Source: Pseudoalteromonas sp. N1230-9 (lineage in GTDB: Bacteria; Pseudomonadota; Gammaproteobacteria; Enterobacterales; Alteromonadaceae). Taken from it: 64,000 nt of DNA. Below the pieces are notes generated by a model, which made no database searches, was not told the origin of the DNA, and saw only the letters and a program-made list of their open reading frames with translations. Location of the stretch: positions 68,501 through 132,500 of the forward strand of contig NZ_CP090419.1 of NCBI RefSeq assembly GCF_032716425.1, in the 5' to 3' direction. The position numbers and the translations under genes are program-made. Below, one piece after another: positions 7,669 to 15,563 of this stretch. Position 1 is the stretch's first letter. The number at the start of each line of letters is the position of its first letter.

Positions 7669-9843
7669 ATGAAAATTAGTCACTCTCTTTGTTTATTGGC
7701 TGTACCACTCGCCATTGTTGCAGCGTGTAACAAAATTCCTAATTCTGTACATGAATCCAGCGCATTTTCTGCTGTAGAAAAAGTGAACACGTTGGCACCT
7801 GTGGCTAACAAAGTACCTTATGAGATGACTCTTCATGGTGATACCAGGGTTGATAACTATTATTGGATGCGTGACGATACTCGCACTGACCCACAAGTTC
7901 TTGCCCATTTAGCAGCTGAAAATAGTTATGTAGAAAAAATGATGGCTCATACAGATGCTTTACAAAAAAAGTTATTTGAAGAGTTGAAAGGACGTATTGA
8001 AAAAGATGATGAATCAGTACCTGTAAAAATGGGAAGCCATTATTATTTTTCACAAACTCATGGTGATAATGAATACCCTGTTTATATACGAAGTACTGAT
8101 AAGCAAGGACTGCATCAGCAGGTTATTTTAGACGTAAATAAGCTTGCACAGAATCATGATTATTTTGCAGTAACAGGGCTTGATGTAAGCCCAAATGGCG
8201 CTTTATTGGCCTATGGTGAAGATACGTTAAGTCGACGTATATACACGGTAAAAGTTAAGGACTTGACTACTAATCAATTATTGCCGGATACAATTGAAGG
8301 CAGCGAAGGTGATGTTGTTTGGGCGAATGATAATAAAACCTTTTATTATATTAAAAAAGACCTACAAACCTTACTGGGATACCAAGTTTTTCGGCACAGG
8401 TTAGGCACGTCTCAAGCGGATGATGAGTTAGTGTACGAAGAGCATGACACTAGCTATTATACCAGTATTGAGAAGAGTAAAGATCACCAAGAAATTTATA
8501 TCAAGCATAGTAGCACGAGTGCCTCAGGGGTATCGGTTATTGATGCAAACGATATCAGTGCCATGCCAAAACGTTTAATTGTACGTGAAACTGGACTTGA
8601 GTATGACATTAAGAAATTAGGTGATTGGTACTACATAATCACAAATTTAAACGCCGTAAATTTTCAATTAATGAAGGTGCGTCGTGAACAAGCTCACGAT
8701 AAAGCAAATTGGCAAACGCTGGTTGCTGGGCGCGAAAACATCAAGCTGGAAAGTATTGAGTTATTTAGTAATCACCTCGTATACGAAGAGCGAAAAATGG
8801 GGCAAACCTATTTAACAATTCGTGATTTACGTGATCAGCAAGAACAAGTGATTGCCTTCAAGGACCCGACATATACAGTTTCTAGCTATGACAACTATGA
8901 GCTAGATAACCCTAACTTACGTGTTTACTATTCAAGTATGACCACGCCAAGTACAAGTTACGATATTAATTTAGAAAACGGTGAAAAAACGCTTCTCAAG
9001 CAGCGTAAAGTGTTAGGTGGCTTTAACCCAGATAATTATGCATCTGAGCGGATGTATGTGACAACGCGAGATGGTGTCGATGTACCTGTGAGCCTCGTTT
9101 ATCGTAAAGATAAGTTTGATAAAAACGGTACTAATCCGTTATTACAGTATGGCTATGGTTCGTATGGTGCGACGATGGATCCAAGTTTTTCGAGTTCGCG
9201 ATTAAGCTTACTTGATCGCGGGTTCGTATTTGCAATTGCGCATATCCGCGGCTCACAAATGCTAGGGCGCCCATGGTACGAAGATGGCAAGTTGCTTCAT
9301 AAGAAAAACACATTTAACGATTTTATAGATGTAACAGAATCTTTAGTTGCACAAAAGTATGGTGACAAAAACACTATTTTTGCAATGGGGGGCAGTGCAG
9401 GTGGCTTGCTAATGGGGGCGATAGCAAACCAAGCGCCAGAACTTTATAAAGGAGTGATTGCAGCCGTTCCTTTTGTTGATGTTGTAACAACGATGCTTGA
9501 TACCAGCTTACCGCTTACTACCAATGAATATGATGAATGGGGCAACCCTAATGATAAAAAGTATTATGATTATATGTTGTCATATTCACCTTATGATCAA
9601 GTGAAGCAACAAGCCTATCCAAATATGTTGATCACAACGGGGCTACATGACTCACAAGTACAATATTTTGAACCTGCAAAGTGGGTGGCAAAATTGCGTG
9701 AGCTGAAAACTGACAATAATGTATTGCTCTTTAAAACCGATATGGAAGCAGGACATGGTGGTGCGTCAGGACGATTCAAAAGTTTAGAAGATACCGCACT
9801 GTATTATGCTTTTATGCTTGATTTGGCAGGTATCAAACAATAA
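7669..9843 (+). CDS. ptrB: Oligopeptidase B-like S9 peptidase with lipoprotein signal
   Basis: Prolyl-oligopeptidase family serine peptidase of 724 residues, closest by eye to oligopeptidase B, which cuts short peptides after Arg or Lys. The N-terminal half forms the beta-propeller. The C-terminal alpha/beta-hydrolase domain carries Ser576 (GGSAGG), Asp661 (GLHDSQV) and His696 (EAGHGG), plus the family segment RGSQMLGRPWYEDGK. Unlike the cytoplasmic E. coli enzyme it begins with a lipoprotein signal peptide whose lipobox is VAAC (Cys20), so it is probably anchored in an envelope membrane. It lies just after the secreted subtilase and could degrade that enzyme's peptide products, though the terminator between them shows separate transcription. 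Confidence 0.9.
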   Translation: MKISHSLCLLAVPLAIVAACNKIPNSVHESSAFSAVEKVNTLAPVANKVPYEMTLHGDTRVDNYYWMRDDTRTDPQVLAHLAAENSYVEKMMAHTDALQKKLFEELKGRIEKDDESVPVKMGSHYYFSQTHGDNEYPVYIRSTDKQGLHQQVILDVNKLAQNHDYFAVTGLDVSPNGALLAYGEDTLSRRIYTVKVKDLTTNQLLPDTIEGSEGDVVWANDNKTFYYIKKDLQTLLGYQVFRHRLGTSQADDELVYEEHDTSYYTSIEKSKDHQEIYIKHSSTSASGVSVIDANDISAMPKRLIVRETGLEYDIKKLGDWYYIITNLNAVNFQLMKVRREQAHDKANWQTLVAGRENIKLESIELFSNHLVYEERKMGQTYLTIRDLRDQQEQVIAFKDPTYTVSSYDNYELDNPNLRVYYSSMTTPSTSYDINLENGEKTLLKQRKVLGGFNPDNYASERMYVTTRDGVDVPVSLVYRKDKFDKNGTNPLLQYGYGSYGATMDPSFSSSRLSLLDRGFVFAIAHIRGSQMLGRPWYEDGKLLHKKNTFNDFIDVTESLVAQKYGDKNTIFAMGGSAGGLLMGAIANQAPELYKGVIAAVPFVDVVTTMLDTSLPLTTNEYDEWGNPNDKKYYDYMLSYSPYDQVKQQAYPNMLITTGLHDSQVQYFEPAKWVAKLRELKTDNNVLLFKTDMEAGHGGASGRFKSLEDTALYYAFMLDLAGIKQ

Positions 9844-9873
9844 TCAATATACGCACCAGTGGGTGATTCGACC

Positions 9874-11352
9874 TTAAACTGGTGCATGCTTCGTTAAGTT
9901 AAAGCGAAATTGGGTCCCCTTACCCAGGGTACTTTGTACTTCAATATCACTATTCATTAGTTTAAGTAGCTGTTTGCAAATAGCTAAGCCTAGTCCACCT
10001 TGACCCCGTTTAATGCTATTACGTGCTTGGTAGTGAGGTTCGAAGATTGCCGTTAACTCATCAGCGTGAATGCCTACACCCGTGTCAGAGACTGAGACAA
10101 AAACTTGTTCGTTGAGTTGAGACACTTCTACAGTGATTAATCCTTTGGAGGGGGTATGGCGTATCGCATTTTCTATAAGGTTAGTAAGTACACGCTCTAG
10201 TTTGGCAATGTCTGCTGTAACTGGAAAGTCGCAAATTTTGGGAGTGACTTTTATTGTTACCCCTGCTGCTTCAGCGTTTAATGCTAATTTGGCGACACAG
10301 TCGTAAATTAATTCGCCAAGATTAAACGTTTCAGTTTTTATCTTTACTTGCCCACACTCTAAATTAGCCAGTTCAAAAATTTGTTCAATTAACAGCTTCA
10401 ATTGTTGGCAATTATCCATTGCCAAGGTCAGGTAACGTTGTTGCTCTTGATGACTGAGCTGAGAATATGGCTTTTTCATAACCTCAAGAAAACCATGTAG
10501 TGAAGCAAGTGGCGTTTTTAAGTCGTGTGATAAATGAGTAAGTAATTCTCGGCGCTGTTTATCTATTTGCTGCAAAGATTTAAACTGCTCATCAATACGG
10601 GATAGCATGCCATAAATCCCTTTACTTAAGTTGCCAATTTCGTTATTCCCCATATAGCTCGGGCTAAGCGCCATTTCTGTGAGGCTGTAGTTGGCAGCTT
10701 TTATTCGACTTACCTCTTTATTTAATTGTTTAAGTGGTGAGGTGAAAAAACGAAATAACAGTAACATAGTGATAAATAGCGCGACCATAGCAGCTACAAA
10801 CCACATTGCCCCTAGCCAAACTGGATTATCACGTTTTACCTCGTGTAGCGTTGCATCAAAAGCTTGACCACCAATAATCATATACAAGTAACCTTGTAGT
10901 TTTTGTTGATTATAAACAGGGGCGGCAGAAAATATTTTTTGACCCTCAATGTTACGGGGGTCATCACCGTAAATAGGTGTAGAGCTTGGTTGTGAAATTA
11001 ATTTTTTTATTGGGCTTAGATTTATTTTTTGCCTCACTACCTTGCCTGGTTTGGCTGAATAGGTCAGCAAATTACCTTCTGGGTCTACAAAGTAATATTC
11101 GAAAGCAGGTCCCAGCACCATTAAGGTATGAAATAAATTTTCCAGCGCCTTATAGTCATATACACCTTGCTTTATTAATGGGTTGTCGTTTACAAGGTGC
11201 TCAGCGAGGTGTATGTGTAATTGCTGTTGTGCTTGGTGCTGAGAGTGCTGTTCAAGCTTTTTGCTCCAATTAAATATAAGCGCACACAACAGGCTAAAAA
11301 TAATGACTAGTGACCAAGCTAGTTTTTGGTAAAGGGTCATCGAAAACATCAT
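9874..11352 (-). CDS. Sensor histidine kinase of the spondin operon
   Basis: Inner-membrane two-component sensor of 492 residues. It has a first membrane span (about 12-28), a periplasmic region of roughly 150 residues, a second span (about 182-205) and a HAMP segment. The HisKA domain follows with the phosphorylated His276 in THLSHDLKTPL, then a HATPase domain with N box (LIENAIRHTP), DTGVGI and GQGGLGLAI. Its start overlaps the stop of the response regulator by 4 bases, so the pair is coupled. It lies downstream of two spondin-domain genes on the same strand, suggesting that it senses an envelope or surface condition that controls them. The ligand is unknown. Confidence 0.93.
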   Translation of the reverse strand: MMFSMTLYQKLAWSLVIIFSLLCALIFNWSKKLEQHSQHQAQQQLHIHLAEHLVNDNPLIKQGVYDYKALENLFHTLMVLGPAFEYYFVDPEGNLLTYSAKPGKVVRQKINLSPIKKLISQPSSTPIYGDDPRNIEGQKIFSAAPVYNQQKLQGYLYMIIGGQAFDATLHEVKRDNPVWLGAMWFVAAMVALFITMLLLFRFFTSPLKQLNKEVSRIKAANYSLTEMALSPSYMGNNEIGNLSKGIYGMLSRIDEQFKSLQQIDKQRRELLTHLSHDLKTPLASLHGFLEVMKKPYSQLSHQEQQRYLTLAMDNCQQLKLLIEQIFELANLECGQVKIKTETFNLGELIYDCVAKLALNAEAAGVTIKVTPKICDFPVTADIAKLERVLTNLIENAIRHTPSKGLITVEVSQLNEQVFVSVSDTGVGIHADELTAIFEPHYQARNSIKRGQGGLGLAICKQLLKLMNSDIEVQSTLGKGTQFRFNLTKHAPV

Positions 11353-12077
11353 TGTATATTTAACTGCCCTGGATTTAATCTATAACCGACACCCCAAACT
11401 GTTTCTATAAATAGAGCACGGTGGTGCTGTTCAAACTTACTGCGAAGGCGATTAATATGGGAGTTAACGGTATGCTCGTAACCACTGTGTTGGTACCCCC
11501 AAACTTGATCAAGTAGCTGCTGGCGACTGAAAACATGGTTAGGGTGCTTTGCAAAGTGTACCAGTAAATCAAACTCTGTCGCGGTTAAGTTGACGGCTTG
11601 ATTTGCTAAGTAAGCTTGATGACTCGAAAACTCTATGTGTAAGGCTCCGAGTTGAAGTTGTGCTTCATCGGGTTTCTTTTTTATGGAAGATTGAGCTATA
11701 AGTAGTTGCTCTCGGTGGCGCAATTGAGTTTTTACTCTCGCTTGTAATTCTCTTGCAAAGAATGGTTTACATATATAGTCATCTGCACCCATTTCTAAAC
11801 CAATAACTCTATCCATGTCACTGCTCAAAGCGGTAAGTAAAATAACCGATACCGTGGGGTAGTGCTCTTTAATCTTGCGGCATAAACTTAAGCCATCCAT
11901 TTGCGGTAAGTTTATATCTAATATAACAAGTCCATAATCATTGCTTGCTAGTTTTTTTAATGCTGATTCAGCAGAATCGGCTTCATCAATATGTAAATTT
12001 AGGTTGCTAAGTTGAGTTATTACAAGTTGACGTATAGCACGGTCATCTTCAACAATTAAAAGTTTTTCTGGGCGCAT
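11349..12077 (-). CDS. OmpR-family response regulator of the spondin operon
   Basis: DNA-binding response regulator of 242 residues. The receiver domain (about 1-120) has the acidic pair DD11-12, phospho-acceptor Asp54 (VILDINLPQMDG) and conserved Lys in YICKPFF. The C-terminal winged helix (about 140-235) shows TATEFDLLVHFAKHP and VNSHINRLRSKFE, ending in WGVGYRL, all OmpR/PhoB features. It is coupled to the kinase gene by a 4-base overlap and follows the spondin genes after a 58-base gap that holds a hairpin. Its likely targets include its own operon; a direct repeat with 11-base spacing lies upstream of the first spondin gene. Confidence 0.93.
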   Translation of the reverse strand: MRPEKLLIVEDDRAIRQLVITQLSNLNLHIDEADSAESALKKLASNDYGLVILDINLPQMDGLSLCRKIKEHYPTVSVILLTALSSDMDRVIGLEMGADDYICKPFFARELQARVKTQLRHREQLLIAQSSIKKKPDEAQLQLGALHIEFSSHQAYLANQAVNLTATEFDLLVHFAKHPNHVFSRQQLLDQVWGYQHSGYEHTVNSHINRLRSKFEQHHRALFIETVWGVGYRLNPGQLNIQ

Positions 12078-12091
12078 AGTCTTGTCCTAAT

Positions 12092-12120
12092 CGCTAAGGC
12101 ACTTCCTTATGCCCTTAGCG
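12092..12120 (-). other. Intercistronic hairpin between spondin and regulator genes
   Basis: An inverted repeat with arms CGCTAAGG-CA and TG-CCCTTAGCG (one bulged base, loop of 8) fills half of the 58-base gap between the second spondin gene and the response regulator. No T-run follows on the minus strand, so it looks like an mRNA processing or stabilising hairpin rather than a full terminator. Confidence 0.6.
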
Positions 12121-12135
12121 CAAGTGAGTGCTATG

Positions 12136-12861
12136 TTATTGCGTCCGCGTAATGACAACTTGAGTCAATGGGTTATCAAACTTATGTTGACTGCTAAGTA
12201 CTGAGCTACTTAGACCATCATGTTGACTAACGACACCTGGGTGCATAGCCACATAGTTAACATCATCACGCTCCTCATTAAACCCTTCGCCTGAATCAGC
12301 TGGTCCAGGGATTGTCCCTGCGGCTTCTGAATTAGCCTCTGTTCCAGCATCATAAGCAAATGTAGTAAAAGTAAGCGCTTCATCGACAGCTAACGAAGAC
12401 ACATCTATTGCATTAAGACCGGTAAATGCATCATTTGTATTCACCAGCATAGTTGCTAAGCTTATTTTTAATGAATCTAGTTGCTCTGTTGAGAGTGATA
12501 ATGTTACCTGACTTCCTGGCGGAAGAGGTGCATCGGCAGATGCAACTGCGGTTGCAAAGTCAACCGCTAATAGGTCGCTGTTGTTTCCTCCTTCAGCCAT
12601 TACCTCAAGTGCTGTCGATGCAGGGCTACCTATTTCCCAAAGCATGTTTTCGGTATGAGAAATCACAGCAATTGGTGATAATGGTTGTGCGGCAGTTAAG
12701 TTACTTACTTGTATTGTAAATTCGTATGTAACGACTGGACTAACAACGGGAGGTGACACGACTTCAGGCGGAGTCTCTGAGCGATTATTATTTGAGTCAC
12801 CACAGGCCGCGAGGCTGGCGCCAAAAGCAATGATGATCAAGCTTTTTGTTAAACGAAGCAT
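12136..12861 (-). CDS. Spondin-domain lipoprotein
   Basis: Exported lipoprotein of 241 residues with lipobox LAAC (Cys20) and a proline-rich linker (PPEVVSPPVVSP), followed by one spondin_N-type domain (about 46-240). Shared with the upstream paralogue are PISP-like PIAVISHTE, PASTALEVMAEGGN, MLVNTNDAFTGLNA, YDAGTEANSE and MHPGVV. Spondin_N domains are best known from animal extracellular-matrix proteins; bacterial members are uncharacterised in detail. It is the second gene of a four-gene operon, 10 bases after its paralogue. The lipobox suggests membrane attachment, whereas the paralogue looks free. The role may be surface adhesion or matrix binding, which is inference. Confidence 0.85.
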   Translation of the reverse strand: MLRLTKSLIIIAFGASLAACGDSNNNRSETPPEVVSPPVVSPVVTYEFTIQVSNLTAAQPLSPIAVISHTENMLWEIGSPASTALEVMAEGGNNSDLLAVDFATAVASADAPLPPGSQVTLSLSTEQLDSLKISLATMLVNTNDAFTGLNAIDVSSLAVDEALTFTTFAYDAGTEANSEAAGTIPGPADSGEGFNEERDDVNYVAMHPGVVSQHDGLSSSVLSSQHKFDNPLTQVVITRTQ

Positions 12862-12871
12862 AATAGCTCTC

Positions 12872-13567
12872 CTACTTAACCGTTACTGTCAATTTAGCAA
12901 CTGGGTTTAACCATCTGTGTACTGTGTTATCAAGGTCACTAATACCTGCTTCAAGATCATCATCACCTAAGTTACCAGGGTGAATATGTACCATTGTGTT
13001 GCTTTCACTGCTTGTGACACCACTACCGCCAGTGCCTGCATTTCCGCCTGGTGCGGCAGGAATACCGGGAACGCCCAAAGCCCCTGAGCCTTCAACAACG
13101 CGTTCATCATTTGCTTCAGTGCCTGCATCATAGCCATTTAAGTAAATAGTGTAAGTACCTGCTTCGGTAGGTATTTTCCAGCTATTCAAGCCGACAAAAC
13201 CATCATTTGTTGGCAACAACATGGCTGTTAGAGATAAGTAGTCGTTACCTTCAGTTGTTGTTAGGCTTGCCATTGTCGATGCGGCCGGAGCAAGTAACCC
13301 TTCAGCTGGGTTGGCAACCATATCGCTATTTGCGGCTGTTGCCTCATCAACAAGAGGTGCAATGTTGCCACCTTCAGCCATTGTTTGTAGCGCTGTAGAT
13401 GCTGGTGTTGCGACTTCAAAAAGTGATGCATCACTGCTGTGGGCTGTAATCAGAATAGGTGTAAAATGCACACCTTGAGTGAGATTTGTTAGTTTGATAT
13501 CTAGCTCAGCAGCTTGGCTCGTGAAGCTAGAAATTGCTGTTGCAGCAAGCAAAGTTAAAGTTTTCAT
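12872..13567 (-). CDS. Spondin-domain exported protein
   Basis: Exported protein of 231 residues with a signal peptide (MKTLTLLAATAISSFTSQAA) and a single spondin_N-type domain containing FTPILITAHS, PASTALQTMAEGGN, MLLPTNDGFVGLN, GYDAGTEAND and VHIHPGN. A glycine/proline-rich insertion follows the YDAGTEAND motif. An in-frame ATG 39 bases upstream would add MILFLNSQKQEQI, which destroys the signal peptide; the ATG at 13567 has AGGA at good distance and is preferred. It heads the operon with the lipoprotein paralogue, response regulator and kinase. Its ribosome-binding site touches a 10-bp hairpin. Confidence 0.85.
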   Translation of the reverse strand: MKTLTLLAATAISSFTSQAAELDIKLTNLTQGVHFTPILITAHSSDASLFEVATPASTALQTMAEGGNIAPLVDEATAANSDMVANPAEGLLAPAASTMASLTTTEGNDYLSLTAMLLPTNDGFVGLNSWKIPTEAGTYTIYLNGYDAGTEANDERVVEGSGALGVPGIPAAPGGNAGTGGSGVTSSESNTMVHIHPGNLGDDDLEAGISDLDNTVHRWLNPVAKLTVTVK

Positions 13568-13576
13568 TATTTGTTC

Positions 13577-13600
13577 CTGTTTTTGACTGTTCAAAAACAG
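13577..13600 (-). promoter_or_regulatory. Hairpin overlapping the ribosome-binding site of the spondin operon
   Basis: A perfect 10-bp inverted repeat, CTGTTTTTGA / TCAAAAACAG with a 4-base loop. On the minus-strand mRNA its 3' arm ends in CAG, which forms part of the Shine-Dalgarno sequence AGGA of the first spondin gene. Such placement can limit ribosome access. Confidence 0.65.
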
Positions 13601-13634
13601 TATCAAATAGCAATATCATAAAAGCCTCACGAAG

Positions 13635-13652
13635 TTATCACTTTTTTATCAC
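13635..13652 (-). promoter_or_regulatory. Direct repeat, candidate response-regulator box
   Basis: TTATCAC occurs twice (13635-13641 and 13646-13652), starts 11 bases apart, about one helical turn as in OmpR/PhoB-type sites. On the minus strand this reads GTGATAA twice, with a possible -10 element TATGAT 14 bases downstream, so the second copy would overlap the -35 position of the spondin operon. Confidence 0.5.
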
Positions 13653-13757
13653 AGTAACGAGGTGGGGTGAAAACAGCGGGTTAAATCAACTCATGGTATA
13701 TTAACTAGGCAAATATAACGCTATAGTGAAGATGAGAAAAAATAACAAGGAGTCATA

Positions 13758-14129
13758 ATGGACGATAATCAAAAGGTTGAAGTTATAACGGATAATAAGG
13801 ATCATCGAACGTGGGCAATGCTATGTCATTTAAGCTCATTTGCTGGATTATTAATTCCTTTCGGATCTGTCATCGGGCCACTTATTGTGTGGCTTGCTAA
13901 AAAGGATGAAATGCCGTTAGTGGCTGAGCATGGCCGTAAGTCATTAAATTTTCAGCTAACGATGATGATTGCATATATCATTAGTTTCTTGTTGATGTTT
14001 GTTGTTATCGGCGTCATTTTATTACCTGTCATCGCAATTTTCGCGTTTATTATGGTTGTTGTATCGGCAATCAAAGCCAATGATGGTAAAGAAGTGGATT
14101 ATCCGCTGAGCATCGAATTTATAAAATAA
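13758..14129 (+). CDS. DUF4870 domain membrane protein
   Basis: Small membrane protein of 123 residues. It has the DUF4870 (Tic20-like) layout: a short polar N-terminus, RTWAMLCHLSSFAGLLIP, the motif GPLIVWLAKKDEMPLVAEHGRKSLNFQ split by a polar loop, then two more membrane spans ending in AIKANDGKEVDYPLSIEFI. The RBS AAGGAG lies 6 bases ahead of the start. The family has no firm function. It is monocistronic, closed by a strong terminator. Confidence 0.88.
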   Translation: MDDNQKVEVITDNKDHRTWAMLCHLSSFAGLLIPFGSVIGPLIVWLAKKDEMPLVAEHGRKSLNFQLTMMIAYIISFLLMFVVIGVILLPVIAIFAFIMVVVSAIKANDGKEVDYPLSIEFIK

Positions 14130-14153
14130 AACTGAGAAAATTAGATATACTAG

Positions 14154-14188
14154 AAAAGCTCAGCAGTGTTGCTGAGCTTTTCTTTTTT
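14154..14188 (+). terminator. Rho-independent terminator of the DUF4870 gene
   Basis: A 12-bp perfect stem AAAAGCTCAGCA / TGCTGAGCTTTT with a 4-base loop (14166-14169) is followed by CTTTTTTT. Confidence 0.92.
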
Positions 14189-14197
14189 TGGGTATGT

Positions 14198-14632
14198 ATG
14201 GCCTATCTTTCGCTTTTTTTTACTGCATTTATTTCAGCAACTTTGTTACCTAGTTCATCAGAGTTGGTAATGACGGCAATGATTGCCAAAGGGAGCTACT
14301 CTCTTTGGTTACTATGGCTTAGTGCAACACTCGGTAATGTGCTTGGTAGTTGTGTTAATTATTGGCTTGGCACACAGGTCATGCGTTTTAAAGATCGTAA
14401 ATGGTTTCCGGTCTCTAAAAAGTCCATTGAAAAAGCTGAAAAACAATTCAATAAATACGGTATTTACAGTCTATTGTTTGCTTGGCTGCCAGTGGTGGGC
14501 GATCCACTTACTGTGGTCGGTGGAATTTTTCGCGTTAAGTTCTTAACTTTTCTGGTACTTGTCGCCCTTGGCAAAGGTGCACGTTATTTAGCTGTGCTTG
14601 CCTTTGCTGTTGGGCTTGAAAAGTTTTTTTAG
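14198..14632 (+). CDS. yqaA: YqaA family membrane protein
   Basis: Inner-membrane protein of 144 residues in the YqaA branch of the DedA/VTT (SNARE-associated) superfamily. Features are ISATLLPSSSELVMTAMIAKG, the glycine-rich SATLGNVLGSCVNYWLG, and AWLPVVGDPLTVVGGIFRV, the VTT-type re-entrant signature. DedA relatives include lipid scramblases or flippases; YqaA itself is not characterised. Its stop codon overlaps folX convergently by 4 bases. It starts 9 bases after the DUF4870 terminator, so its own promoter must lie within the preceding gene or region, or it depends on read-through. Confidence 0.88.
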   Translation: MAYLSLFFTAFISATLLPSSSELVMTAMIAKGSYSLWLLWLSATLGNVLGSCVNYWLGTQVMRFKDRKWFPVSKKSIEKAEKQFNKYGIYSLLFAWLPVVGDPLTVVGGIFRVKFLTFLVLVALGKGARYLAVLAFAVGLEKFF

Positions 14633-14988
14633 TTTTTCTGCCAATCGAGAGTCAGCGATACTGAGTCCGCAAAACGCAGCGCATGTGGCTTATCAACACG
14701 GACTTTGGCGTAATGAACACTTTTATGCTGGTGGCAAATAGCTAAAATCTCGGCAACGAGCTTTTCTAGCAGTAAAAAGTGACCTTCTTCGACTAAAGCG
14801 ATAACTTCTTTAGTAATGGTCTTGTAGTTAAGTGCTTTATCAACAGCGTCAGTTTCACAAGCTTGCTCGGCAGGGTAGTGAATTTCAAGGTTAATCACGA
14901 CATCTTGCTTTTTTTCACGCTCTTCAGGGTTAAAGCCAATAAAGGTTCTTAGCCTGAGGTTGGTTACATTGATAATTGCATTGGCCAT
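14629..14988 (-). CDS. folX: Dihydroneopterin triphosphate 2'-epimerase
   Basis: Enzyme of 119 residues that epimerises 7,8-dihydroneopterin triphosphate to the monapterin form. It belongs to the FolB/FolX tunnelling fold. Several segments favour FolX over FolB: NLRLRTFIGFNPEE, VVINLEIHYPA, ALNYKTITKEVI, LLEKLVAEIL and the C-terminal KPHALRFADSVSLTL, all close to E. coli FolX. It is the last gene of a folM-folE-folX unit, only 2 bases after folE, which supports the tetrahydromonapterin assignment. Confidence 0.93.
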   Translation of the reverse strand: MANAIINVTNLRLRTFIGFNPEEREKKQDVVINLEIHYPAEQACETDAVDKALNYKTITKEVIALVEEGHFLLLEKLVAEILAICHQHKSVHYAKVRVDKPHALRFADSVSLTLDWQKN

Positions 14989-14990
14989 GA

Positions 14991-15545
14991 TTACCCTCTA
15001 ACTAACTGCAAAAACTCATTACGGGTTTTTGGATCGGCTCTAAAGCTGCCAAGCATAACTGAGGTGCGCATGCTTGAATTTTGTTTTTCAACACCGCGCA
15101 TCATCATACACATATGTTTTGCTTCAACAATAACACCAACACCTTTTGCACCTGTGACCTCTTCAACAGCTTTTGCAATTTGATGAGTAAGCTGTTCCTG
15201 AATTTGGAAGCGTCGTGCAAACATATCGACAATACGAGCAAATTTAGATAAACCGAGTACTTTACCATCAGGAATGTAAGCAATGTGACAACGACCAACA
15301 AATGGCAGTAAGTGGTGTTCGCACATAGAGTAAAGCTCAATATCTTGGATTAATACCATGTCGTCAGCATCAGAGGTGAAGACGGCGTTATTGGTAATTT
15401 CATCAAGAGTTTGGCGATAACCTTTAGTTAGGTATTCCATCGCTTTTGCTGCGCGTTTCGGCGTATCAAGTAAGCCCTCTCGTTGAGGGTCTTCGCCTAC
15501 TGCGCTAATTATGTCTTGATAGCTCTTTTTTAAATCATCGTGCAT
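14991..15545 (-). CDS. folE: GTP cyclohydrolase I
   Basis: Converts GTP to 7,8-dihydroneopterin triphosphate, the first step of pterin synthesis. The 184-residue protein shows the zinc-binding and catalytic motifs [13 protein letters not shown] and HMCMMMRGV, as well as [15 protein letters not shown] and QEQLTHQIA. The length is slightly shorter than E. coli FolE because of a shorter N-terminus. It lies between folM and folX on the same strand with gaps of 18 and 2 bases. That context suggests this copy supplies monapterin; a further folE could exist elsewhere. Confidence 0.96.
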   Translation of the reverse strand: MHDDLKKSYQDIISAVGEDPQREGLLDTPKRAAKAMEYLTKGYRQTLDEITNNAVFTSDADDMVLIQDIELYSMCEHHLLPFVGRCHIAYIPDGKVLGLSKFARIVDMFARRFQIQEQLTHQIAKAVEEVTGAKGVGVIVEAKHMCMMMRGVEKQNSSMRTSVMLGSFRADPKTRNEFLQLVRG

Positions 15546-15563
15546 AGATTTCTCAGTAATACG

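Noticed and set aside
9853..9885. Inverted repeat GCACCAGT / ACTGGTGC after the oligopeptidase gene as a terminator
   Set aside because: The loop is long (17 bases), there is no T-run, and the right arm codes for the end of the histidine kinase.
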